Assembly: GCF_011075055.1 (NCBI RefSeq)
Contig: NC_058146.1
Coordinates: 10,961,820-11,025,819 of the forward strand
Length of the DNA stretch: 64,000 nt
DNA from: Mangifera indica
Taxonomy: Eukaryota > Streptophyta > Magnoliopsida > Sapindales > Anacardiaceae
Reading direction: 5' to 3'
Shown here: positions 50,930 through 61,656 of the stretch, one piece after another
Layout of the letters: each line of letters opens with the position of its first letter
Numbering within the stretch: position 1 is the stretch's first letter
The notes under the pieces: model-generated
What the model was told of the DNA's origin: nothing
Seen by the model: the letters and a program-made list of their open reading frames with translations, nothing else
The model's database searches: none
Program-made: the position numbers and the translations under genes

Positions 50930-51660
50930 CTATATGAACAAAAACGGAAAGTTTTGTTTCTAATTCACCACATAATTAAGGATGAAAAGTTTTGTCTCCA
51001 ATTCACAATATAATCAATGACATAAAAAATTGTCTTCAATTCATCACATAATCGAGGACAACAAAATTTGTCCCTAATTTCATTATACAATCAATGACAA
51101 AAAAAAATTGCCCTCAATTCAACATATAATCAAGGATGAAAAATTTTATTCCTAATTTGTTATACAATCAAGGACAAAAAATATTGTTTTTAATTTATTG
51201 CATAATAAAGGACAAAAAAATTTATCTTAAATTCATAGTATAATAAGGACAAAATAATTTGTCACTAATTCACTATATAATTTAGGATAAAAAATTTTGT
51301 CCCGTATTCATCACATATTCACCACAATATCGAAGACAAAAATTTTTATCTTTAAATGTGTTCTTTTTGGAACAAAAAATTTTCTCCCCAAGTGTGTTTT
51401 TTTTTGGGACGAAATAAAGTTATTTTAGATGAAATTTGCCTCATTTATGGACAAAAAATTTTGTCCCAAAATGTGTATCTTTTTATGACGAAACACTATT
51501 TTATCCATAATAACTAGTTATTAGGGATGATTTCTTTTTTCGTAGGTATTACCAATTGCTAACACACATTTTTTGATGATTTAATCTTTTGTCTTGAATG
51601 ATTTTTTAGGATGAATTTTTTACTTTTTGAGACAAAAAGTTTTGCCACCTTTTTATTAAA
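50930..51660. repeat. CACTA 3' subterminal repeat array, right copy
   Basis: Right-copy partner of 20,265-20,990: aattcaccacataatcaagg-type units with gacaaaa and tttgtcc words. Confidence 0.8.
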
Positions 51661-51930
51661 TTTGTTGTAGTGATAGGTTTAGACACCCTTTTTAATGATA
51701 ATGATAATGTTTTTCATTATTTGCTACTCTCAAAGGGATGGATGTAAATGCAAAGATATCTTCTTCATATTTTTTGTTTGAGTCGTAATATTACTACTTT
51801 TGTTTATGAACATCGCCAACATTGCATGTCTTACAATTAATTTCTACAGCTATCTCTTGAAAAAAATCATTTTGACAACAAATGGCTAAAGACATTGGAA
51901 AATTTTGGAAGGGTTGGGGTCCTTGCTTCT

Positions 51931-52668
51931 TGTCGAAAATATATATTGGTTTTATAAGTGTGGAGATCGAAACTAATATTACACAAAACTAATCGGCTTA
52001 TGTTGAAATCCAATCCACATACTTATGTACCACTCACTTTAATTAGATGTGAGACTCTCTTTCTTTTTATTTGAGTCTTCAACACCTTCACTCAAGTACA
52101 ACTACCATAGGTTGTTAGACCCACCGTTTGACTTAGTTAATTTTCGATTGGGTACATTGTCACTTGTATCAAGGAACACTTAGACTATTAGATCTATTTT
52201 TTGACTCGTGCTCTGATACCATGTCAGAAATATATTGGCCTTATAGGTGTAAAGATCCAAACTCATATTATACAAAATTACTTAGCTTGTGTTAAGGTCT
52301 AACCCATACACTTATATATCACTCACTTTACTCAATTTTATTAGATGTGAGACTCTCTTTCTTTTTATTTGAGTCCCAACACCCCTATTCTAGAGCAACT
52401 ACCATAGGCTATTAAACTTGTTGTTTGGCTCAACTGGTTTTTGGTTAGGTGCATTGTCACTTGTATCCAGGAATACTTTAGGTTGTTAAACCTACCGTTT
52501 GACTTGTGTTTTGATACGTCAAAAATATATATTTGGTCTATAAGTGTGAAGATCGAAACCTATATTACACAAAACCAATTGGCTTGTGTTAAAGTCTAAT
52601 CCACACATTCATATACCACTCACTTTAATTAGATGTAAGACTCTTTCTTTTCATTTAAGTCTCTAACA
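51931..52668 (-). mobile_element. TRIM-like element with three LTRs (right copy), perfect 5-bp target duplication
   Basis: Same LTR-interior-LTR-interior-LTR layout as 21,260-22,000, oriented on the minus strand, with primer-site words (plus-strand view: gctctgataccatg). The element is flanked by cttct at 51,926-51,930 and 52,669-52,673. Removing it and one cttct gives the same local order as the uninterrupted NLR at 61,712-61,740. Confidence 0.9.
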
Positions 52669-54020
52669 CTTCTCCAAAAAGGCAAATTGGCATGAGGCGT
52701 AAAGGATGAGATTTAAAAACTCAATGACACTGCTAACACTATCAAATCTACTCTTCTTGATGTTGAGGAATAACACAACAAAATGAACCAATAGGTAACC
52801 AATTGGTTCCAAAGGCTTAAAGATGCATTTTATGGTGCAAATGACTTGTTAGACAATTTCTCTATTGAACTTCGATGGTGCAAGGTGATGAATAGAAATA
52901 GATAGGCAAATTAGAATGTCATAAACTATGTTCAATTAAGGATGTGGGTGTATGTCTACGAGGATTTTACAGTGAAGATAATTATTGAAAAGATAATAAA
53001 ATTTGCAACTCAAAAAGAAATGAATTACAAGAATTCGTTAGAAAAGAAATTGATGGGAAAAGATATCTACTAGTTTTGGATGATGTATGGAATGATAAGC
53101 AAAATAAATGGAATGAGTTGACTAATCTATTAATGAATGGTTCAAAAGGAAGCAAGATATTGTTACTACACATACAAAATTATTTGCTAAAGTTACTAGT
53201 AAACTTGAATCTTATGTCTATACCTTGGCAGCACTAGATGAAAAATAATCTTGGTCTTTGTTTGCTCAAATTACCTTTAAACATGGGGTGGAATCATCAA
53301 ATTCAAAATTAGTAAAGATGGGAAAGGGGATTGTAGCAAAGTATGGTAGAGTACCTCTTATCATAGTGATAATAACACTATTATTGTCTGGTAATACTAA
53401 GGTAGATATTGGTTAAATTTAAAGGATAATGAAATGCCAAAGGTGATATTTTACCATCACTCAAGCTCAGTTATGATCATGTAGCTTCAAAATTGAAACA
53501 ATGTTTTGCGTATTGTGCATTGTTTCCAAAGGATTATAAGATTAAGAAACAAAAATTTATTTTTCTTTGGATGGCACAGAGGTTTCTTCAAATGTCAAAC
53601 AATGAATGTCCAGAAGATGTTGGTAATAAGTATTTTAGAACTTTATTTTTAGGATCTTTTTTCCAAAATCCAGAACATGATAGATGGGGTAATATACTCG
53701 CTTGTAAGATGCATGATCATATGCATGACCTTGCAGAATTAATTATATGAATTGAATGCACAATGCAAACTTTTGATAAGGTTAAAAGTGTGAATGTAAG
53801 ATATCACCATTTATCACTTGATTGTGGTGAAGTAAAAACATCATAGACATTTCTAGTTGTGTTATATAGTGGAAATAATATAAGAACTTTGCTTTTGTTT
53901 TGTAGATTAAATTGGGGTTTCAACTTAGATGAGGGTGATGAAATTTTAACAAGTTATGAATACTTACGAGCATTAGATTTTGGAGGGTTAAGATTTCAAA
54001 AATTGTTGAGTTCAAATAGG

Positions 54021-56881
54021 CAAGGATATTAGGGTTTAGAATTTTTTGGGTTGATTTTTCTCTCTTCTATCATGTGCTCTCTCCTTTCTCTAAAACCTTA
54101 AACACTTATCCCTTCCTATTTATTACTTAACCATTGTTGATTTTCTTCTATCTCCTTCGTTTGGCTGGTGGTTGTTTTGGTGCTAGCCTCCCCATTGGGG
54201 ACCCCTATAGTCTCTAGTTTTCCCCTTGTTTTTCTCTTTTTTCCCCTTTTTTGTGGTTTGCTTATGTCATTTCCTTTTCGTCTATGTTGTAGAGTGTGTG
54301 GTTATGTCATTTTTCCTTTCTATGTTGTTACAGTACCTGGTTATTCTGCATTTAGGTGGTGGTGTTGGTGTGTTTGGCTTAGGTTTTCTATTTTTGTTTA
54401 TGTATGGTGGCTTCAGGTTTCCTCTTTCTAGTGGTTTCCTTGTAGTGGTATAGTAAAAATTATGTTAATGCTTCCTCTCCGACTAGTGCTCGTTACTTTT
54501 TATCCTTGGAAGAGAAGGTGTTCCTGCTTATGGGTGGTATGTTGTTGGGTTCAATTTTATGCACTGGCATTTTGTGGATTAGTTGACTCTATCCATGTGG
54601 TTCCTTTGCTACGTGGCTGCTAGAGTGTTTATTTTTGCCAACGTGTTTTATTTGGTCTTGTTATATGTTTTTTCCTCCTCCATATAGGTTGTTTCTTTAT
54701 AAAGCAGGGTGTTGGAAGTATGTGGTTCTTTGTAAGTAGTGTCAAATGGTTAGGGTCGCTCAACTTAGTTTTTCCTCTAGGGATATGCCCTTTCTATCGA
54801 GAGTGGTGATGCCAAGAGCAATCCCTCCATGTCGAAGCCTTGAAGTAAATTATTCGACCCTAAGAAGATTGTAATAAAGTTGGAGTATTTCCCTCCTCTT
54901 TCAAAGAGGTCTCCAAACAAAACTTTTGTAGCTTTGCCAAAGGAAGTCGTAGACCAAAGTGCTAAAAAATGGGAGTTATGTGCAATCAGTTTCTTTCTTA
55001 GTAGAAAGATTCCTTTCCTCATGGTGTAGAGATATGTCGACAACATGTGAGCAAGTTTAGGCCTTTAAAAGATCACTACTAATGGAAGATGAATGTATAT
55101 TCTCAATTTCAAAAGTGAAGAGGATCTCATGAGAGTTGTTGAGGAAGAAACTTGGGTTATGGGAGGCTAGCCTTTTTTTGTTCAAAGCTGAAAGAGGAAT
55201 TTGTAATGGAAACGGAGAACATCAAGGTAGTGATAGTTTAGGTGAAAATTTATGATATTCCATTGGAATTTTGGAGTGCCAAATGGCTAAGTCACTTAAC
55301 GAGTAGCCTTGGAAAGCCACTTTGTTTGGACTCGGTGATAGATGATTGATTATAGTTGGAATTTGTGAGAGTGTGTATTGAAATGAAGATAAAAGAAAAT
55401 TTTCCAAATTTTATTGACATGGAGCTACCAGACGAAAGTAATATGGAATTAAAGGTTGAATACAGTTGGAGGCTATTGAAATGTAATAAATGTAAAAGTT
55501 ACGACCATGTTCAAGAAAAATGTAGAATAAATGCTGAGAAAAAGTCTTAAAGTAGTGCCCTACATCTTAAAAAGAGTCTTGGAAGCAGAGAAAGAAACAA
55601 TGATAAAGAGGCTTTTATTAAAAAAAAATTGTAAGAATAAAGTGCTACCAACTTAGGATATTATTGGTAATAGAACTAAGAAGCTCCTAGAACAATTTGT
55701 CACATTGTTAAAGAGGTAACATTCAATGAGAAAGAAATGAGGACTGAGTCAATTCCCAAGGCTTATGAGGCTAAATTAGCAGAAAAAGGAAAAGAGGTGA
55801 TTAAGATTAGTAAAGAGCAAGCTAAGAAGAGAAAAGAAAAAGAGTTGTTGATAAGTAAGATAAAAATGGAAAACCTTCAAGCATTATAATCAATAAAGGT
55901 GGGAAAGGGGAAGAAGAGCCTCATTCAAATGATGATGAAATGGAATCTTCTTTAGTTATAACATTCAAAAAATTAGTAAAGGTAGATGAAAAAGATATAA
56001 ATAGGGCCTTAAGTATCACGATGAGCAAATTCCAAAAGAAGAAACTTGCTAAGAAGATAAGAGAGTCCAATTCCACCAAACCTTTTAATGATTAATCTTG
56101 TAGCTTAGAATATTAGGGGATTAAACTCCCCACTAAAACAAAAGGAAATAAAACTTGTTATAGCTAAGAATAAGATTGACTTGTGTGTTATTCTTGACAC
56201 CAAGGTGAAGAAAGAAAACATAGAGAAGATTAGAAGAAATATTTTTGGTGATTGGGATTTTGTTAATAATAGAATCAAGATAGAGATTTGTAATGGTAAG
56301 GCTGCTTTTCTTTGTAAAGATTGTTGGCATCCCCTTGGTCCTATTATTGATAGGTTTGGAGAAAGAATTGCCTATAAAGCTCATTTGAATTTAAATTGCA
56401 AAGTGAAGATGATAGTCAATGGAAAAGCTTAGAGATGGCTTACTGTTTTGTCTTGGAATTTAATGGAGGTTAAGAACCTAATTGATTTCTACCTTCAAGT
56501 GAAAAAGGCAGGTTGGTGCAGCTCCTCAACCATGAAGGTAAGTTCTCTATCAACGTAGCCTGGAATGAAATTAAAGCCAAAAGGCAATAGGTTTATTGGA
56601 ATGGGGTGGTGTGTTATAAAAAATATATTCCTAGACATCTTCTTTTTCTTTGATAGCTATGAAGGGAAAACTTCCCACAAGAGTTAAACTTACAAAGTAT
56701 GGTGTTATTAATTTGGCAAAGTATGGTTTGTTCTTTAGTCTTTATGTGCAGTGCTCTCTATTGTTTTCAATCTTGTTTTTGTTTGGCGAGATAGAAAGAA
56801 AAGGAGTGGTGTTCTTGGGTTGTTATATGTCTTTGACTCTACCATTTCCTTTGTTTCGGGCTTTCGGGTTCCCTTGCTTTA
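54021..56881 (+). mobile_element. Decayed LINE (plant L1 type) inserted in the LRR of NLR pseudogene 2
   Basis: ORF1 relic at 55,356-55,550 reads VEYSWRLLKCNKCKSYDHVQEKC, the CX2CX4HX4C knuckle of plant LINE gag-like proteins. ORF2 start at 56,107-56,215 reads N-I-R-G-L-N-S-P-L-K-Q-K-E, the endonuclease N-terminus, with its usual Trp codon mutated to TAG, then KIDLCVILDTKVK. At 56,667-56,700 GKLPTRVKLTKYG matches the zinc-binding domain after RT. RT itself is missing, so there is a large internal deletion. Flanks ttcaaatagg (54,011-54,020) and ttcaatgggg (56,882-56,891) look like a ~10-bp target duplication with changes. The 5' part (54,160-54,700) is GT-rich leader. No poly-A tail is seen. 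Confidence 0.85.
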
Positions 56882-57597
56882 TTCAATGGGGAAGTTTTGA
56901 GTTTAATTGGTAAGTTGAAGCATTTGTGATATCTTAATTTTTCTGGTATAGATATTAAACTACTCTTTGATTCATTGTAAAGACTAGTAAATTTGGAAAC
57001 ATTAGACCTCCTTTGCTGTAGTGAGCTTATGGAACTACCAAGAGATATTTAAAAAAAATGGTGAACCTTAGACATCTTATAAATAAAAAGTGTAATTCTT
57101 TAATTGGAATACCAAATGGACTGAGGCATTTAACTAATCTTTAGACTTTACCACTATCTGTAGTAAGCCAAAGAACTAAATGAGCCAATAGAAAAAGTAA
57201 TCATAGTGGGATAGATGAATTATATATGCTGAACAACTTGAGAGGAAAACTCAAGATTAAAAACCTAAAATTTAAGGCAAGTAGAAAGTCGGCTAACTTA
57301 AAAGGGAAGCAATTTCTTCGGTCTCTGACATTGGATTAGTGAAGAAGTGATGATAGAGAGGTTCAAGGAAATGAAGGAATAGATGAAGTAGAGGTGTTAG
57401 AAGGTCTAAAGCCACACCCAAATCTTAAGAAAATCAGTGTGAGATCATTCATGGGCGTTAAACTGTGTGATTGGCTTTTTTCTCTTACAAAGTTAAGTTC
57501 AATTAGTATTAAACAATTTAGAAGATGCAAATATATCCCACCATTGGATACATTGCCATGTTTAAGGACTTTGTTTCACATCGCCAGCAACACTCTT

Positions 57598-58560
57598 GTG
57601 TGATAGAAATCTCATAACACATTAGGTGCATAACTCACATTATCAATCTATTGGTTGAAGATAGGGTTGATAAGATTAAACAAGTTATTAAAAACATCCA
57701 AGAGAGCGTTAAGAATGTCAAAACAAGTGAGGTGAGGTAGTTGTCATTATGAGTTTTTGAAGATTTTCAATGACTTAACCAATATAGTAACAGGATTAAG
57801 GAGATTTTTATAGAACAGGAATTTGATCTTGATCCGTATCTGGCAAACATGAGATAATGATTAAGTTTGATAAGTATTAAGAAAGGTAAATGTGTCTATG
57901 GCTATTGCTAAGCACTATGGATTTGAGGTAAATAACTTGAAATGAATTGTGGCTTTTTTTATTTTTACATATTTTGTTCTCATTAGACATATTACTAATT
58001 TACTTATTTATAATTTGTTATTTATCTTTGTGATTTTTCTATGATAAAGTTTGATATGTTAAGTTGACTTTTCCCATTTTATATCGTTAATAGAAGACAA
58101 TAGAATCATTATACAAAGAATGTGTGGACATTGCTTCCTTAAAAAAACAAAGCATCGCACAATCACAAACATAGTTTATTGAATCAAGTCTAATTTTTCA
58201 TTAACTACTTGTTTAAAAACTTTATTTAAAATATTATGCATTTATTTGGATGCCAACCTTGTAGGCAAAACATCCAAGTCTCGAATTTCCCATGGTAAAT
58301 CTGTTAGAAATGAAGTTTGGCAGTGCTTAAGGAAGCACATGAGGAGGATATAATAAGAACCAATCGTTTAGTTGAAGTTGGAAATCTACTTAGAAGAAAG
58401 TTGTGTAAAGACTGCCCAGCAATCAATCATGTCAGATTTTAATACACTTCCATGGTGGCAAGACAATCCAAACAAGGACAAAATGCTTTCCCTTAAGGCA
58501 ATTGAAATTGTGGCCTCTGAGAGAACTTTCAGTATTTCTTCTAGAGTAATATAGGAAATC
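57598..58560 (+). mobile_element. hAT-family transposase remnant
   Basis: Near 57,640-57,740 a frame reads INLLVEDRVDKIKQVIKNI and ESVKNVKTSEVR, as in plant hAT (Ac/Tam-like) transposases. Near 58,100-58,160 it reads TIESLYKECVDIASLKKQS. At 58,372-58,554 an open part reads EIYLEESC, then FNTLPWWQDN and VASERTFSISSRVI, the C-terminal hAT dimerisation domain (normally W-W and VASE-AFS). Stops break the pieces. No terminal inverted repeats were found; it abuts the end of the right duplication copy. Confidence 0.85.
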
Positions 58561-61532
58561 TTTAGTTATAGAAACTATAAATATGTTTATTTATGAAAAT
58601 AAGGATTTTTGGGCATGCATGTCATTAGTCAAGTGACATATATGTTTATTCTTGAAAGAAGTCATGAAACATCAAGATTCATTAGATCAATATGATCCAA
58701 ATCATCAAAAACTTTGATTATTTTTTTGTAGTTGTTTAATATAGATCCACCGAATGTTTGTGTATACTACATATATGCAACCAATGATGTTTACAACCAC
58801 ACTGATTATTTTATAGTTTACTCTACATTATTTTTTATTTCATTTCAATCTTAATCCACTTCTAATGGTATGACTAAGATTTTCTATTATAATCATCTTT
58901 GGGTCAAAATTGTTTCATCCAAGACCTTACTTACACCCATGATAATTAATTTTGGTAGTTGCGTTCACTTTAGGGAATGATGCATTGTTTGTTAGACGAG
59001 TTTGATGGTTTTTCATTAACAAGAAATATAACAATAATTTAGAATTTCTTTTCCCGATATTGTTATTACAGGAGCACATTATAAAGATGAAATGTGAAGA
59101 ATATTTTCTCTTTCACATTACTTTAATTAGGGAAAAAAATTCTAAAAATCACAAAGTTGTACTAAATTATAGAGCTATTAGGAGTATCATTAAATCTAAT
59201 ATTTAAATTTATCTTTCAAATTTTTCCACGAATTTAGTATATCTATCATTATATCCACATATTCACTTTGCAATCATTCAGGAATGTGATGTCTATAATA
59301 TAATGGCATTAGATTTGTCATTTTGGGACATTTTATTTAATCACTTTTTCAAGGCTCATAAATTATAGGTAGAGAGTCATGTAAAAAGTCAATTTAATTA
59401 TATCTATCCAATTTTAAAAACTTCAGGTTCAAATATTGTCCATACTCATAGAACTTATAGTTTTGTAGATAATATATTGAGATTAATCTTTGAAACTTCA
59501 GGTTTAAATATTATCTCATATTTACAAAATTTATAGTTTAGGGTTTAGAATTAATATTTAGAATATTAATATTCAAAATATTATAGTATTTTAAATTTTG
59601 ATTCTAATGATATTTTAGACTTCAAATCCATATTTAATTTATGCAAACTTCAGATTGCAAAAGAGATATAGTTATTATAAAACAAATAAATATTTTGATG
59701 AAATTTGAGACTTTGAGCCCATATGTATATAGATATATATTCTCACAATTTTATAAACTTGAAATTATAAATAAGATATAATTACTATAATACAAATAAA
59801 TATTCAAATGATATTTATGATTTCGGGTTCAGATGCATGATTTTACAAACTTCGGATTGCAAATGAGATACAATTATAATTTACATTTACAAATATGAAA
59901 CAATTATAAAAATTGATATAACTATAGTTTCCTTTAACAAAAGGAAAAATAAATATAATAAAAAACTTAAATAGAGTAATAATTAAAACAGTCACAGTTT
60001 GTATTATGCAAATGGATAAAATCATAATTGATATATCTATAATTTTATTAATACACATAAATATATAATAAAATTAAAAAATAACTAATATTAAAATAAA
60101 TCTGACAATGTATTGAAATGAATTGCTGAAAAGAATAGTCTCTAAAAAAAGAATTAAATTTTTTTTGTTGTATATATCAAATTTTAAAAGGCTTTATAAG
60201 AGAGTTGATTTATCCATCAGATGAGATTTGGCAGTAAACTGCATTTTAACTGGATGAACGATTTGAAAAATCTGGAAAGAGACTTGGATAGATAACAATT
60301 ATTTAATTATGAAAAACGTTAAAAAAAAAATTACTTAATTTGATATAAACTTAAATAAAAGATTAAATTTAAAATATTATGTTAGTTTTAGTATTCAATT
60401 AAAAATGAATTTTGGATTTTTTTCTTTTCTTAAAAAAAATTTTGTTTTAGTTGTAGGAAGTTTTAGAGAAAAAGGGAATATTATAATATGCATTACTGCA
60501 TCATACTCTTTATTATAAATATCTATCACCATAATTCTTGTTCTCTTTTAGAGAAAAAGTTATCTTTTTTCTTGTTTTCATTTTAACGTTTCTTATTACA
60601 AGTCATAAAGCATATTTTATTTTCCAATTTGAATTTTATGCCATCACATCAAAATCAATTATTTTACCAAAACTTTGAGTGGTTTTGAAAATGACGTATA
60701 ATTGAAAAATTAATATATATATTATATTAAACGAAAATCTCCTAAGTGTAAATATAGCAATAGCAGAAACTATTGCCTGTGTGATTGATTCTCACACAGG
60801 CATTGTTCGGATATGTTCAAGACTCAATCATCTCAAAGTCAATGAATGATTCTCCCCAAGGACAAAATCACAATGTTAATTGTTTAGTTTTCTTGATTGT
60901 AAATTGTTTTATATATATATAAAACTATATTTGATAAACTTTTCAGATAAATAATTAAATATGCAATTTTTTTTTTATATTTATTTTGTTATTTCCTTTA
61001 TATCTATGTTGAATAAATATTACATATTTTTTTTATATTTATATGTTTATATTATGTTTTAAAAAATTTTAATTTAATTAATTAATATATATTTATAAAT
61101 GAATGAATTTAATTGGTTCAAATTATAATTTAAACCAAACAAAATTGTATTTTTTTAATTTGGTTAGCTTTGAAAAATTTTTAATTTATTTTTCCAGTTT
61201 GGATTAAAAATATTCTTGAAACATATTAAACTCGACTGCACACACCCCAATTACTTGATGCTTATTGCTCGCTTATGCTGGCCGGCTAATGGGATATCCA
61301 CCATCTGGTGGGTAGACCCTGCCCGGCGTACCACAGAACGTGGCCATAAAAATATTGGTAGTAAATAATGTTTTGATGCAAATAAAGAATTACAAACCCT
61401 TATAGATTAATGTTTAATATTCATAAAGCAAAACATTCTGTTGATAGTTGCTCGTCTTTTTCTATCGTTACGCCAACAGAATTTACGACCTTTTTCCTTT
61501 TCGCTTTGGATTCCATCAACAAGTCAAGTGTC
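58561..61532. other. AT-rich spacer upstream of the intact CNL
   Basis: No supportable gene. Very AT-rich with many short repeats (ttcaggttcaaatattgt-type phrases near 59,420-59,520). Two local features stand out: a perfect hairpin at 60,774-60,802 and a GC-richer island at 61,230-61,340. Promoter elements for the CNL probably lie in the last few hundred bases but none can be fixed by eye. Confidence 0.6.
60774..60802. other. Perfect 11-bp stem hairpin
   Basis: TGCCTGTGTGA, loop TTGATTC, TCACACAGGCA. The stem is much more GC-rich than its surroundings. Not followed by a T-run typical of a terminator; function unknown. Confidence 0.7.
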
Positions 61533-61656
61533 TTCTTCATATTTTATGTTAAGAGTCCTGACTTTTGTCTATAAACATCACTGATATTGTCTTACAACTA
61601 ATTTTTACAGCTACCTCTTGAAAAAAATCAATTTGTATCACAGCAACTGAGAACAA
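61533..61656 (+). promoter_or_regulatory. Conserved leader of the CNL genes
   Basis: From cttcttcatattttatg to the ATG this matches the sequence just upstream of the two NLR pseudogenes (about 21,088-21,210 and 51,760-51,881), so it is shared leader or proximal promoter. A pyrimidine-rich acceptor-like site tttttacag (ending 61,609) is kept in all three as tctccag or tctacag, which suggests a 5'-UTR intron. Confidence 0.55.

Larger units (their letters stand above)
46748..51672. mobile_element. CACTA (En/Spm-like) transposon, right copy, 4,925 bp
   Basis: Perfect 13-bp inverted termini, CACTACAACAAAT and ATTTGTTGTAGTG, flanked by ata on both sides (46,745-46,747 and 51,673-51,675). Same host position in the copia fragment as the left copy, so insertion came before the segmental duplication. 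Subterminal arrays at about 46,775-48,295 and 50,930-51,660; middle about 2.6 kb with no recognised transposase. Confidence 0.94.
31858..57597. repeat. Right copy of the tandem segmental duplication
   Basis: This is the same-orientation partner of 1-23,046. Relative to the left copy it keeps the full-length copia interior (38,264-41,822), the 69 bp lost at the gypsy site (46,579-46,647) and degenerate NB-ARC sequence (52,885-53,955). It lacks three middle beta-lactamase exons of ABC1K (junction near 33,627), carries a LINE at 54,021-56,881, and ends at about 57,597 where hAT sequence begins. The ABC1K kinase exons at 26.7-29.7 kb lie just before it, so the unit may begin further left, with the corresponding left part outside the window. 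Confidence 0.92.
51882..57597 (+). pseudogene. CC-NB-LRR pseudogene 2, interrupted by a TRIM-like element and a LINE
   Basis: Start codon at 51,882 (MAKDIGKFWKGWGP). The TRIM-like element follows after about 16 codons. Coiled-coil relic 52,674-52,880. A deletion removes the end of the coiled-coil and the P-loop; NB-ARC resumes near 52,925 with LRMWVYVYEDFTVKIIIEK and keeps kinase-2 (YLLVLDDVW, near 53,065-53,095), then a one-base shift after GSKI. At 53,493-53,750 an open part reads KQCFAYCALFPKDYKI and MHDHMHDLAELII before a stop. The LRR begins near 53,960, is split by the LINE, and continues 56,882-57,597 with several stops (last open part 57,394-57,600, LKPHPNLKKISVRSFM). Not functional. 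Confidence 0.9.

Noticed and set aside
54168..54453. Two overlapping membrane-like frames of 75-87 codons
   Set aside because: They lie in the GT-rich leader of the LINE, where any frame gives Phe, Val, Gly and Cys; no start context or homolog recognised.
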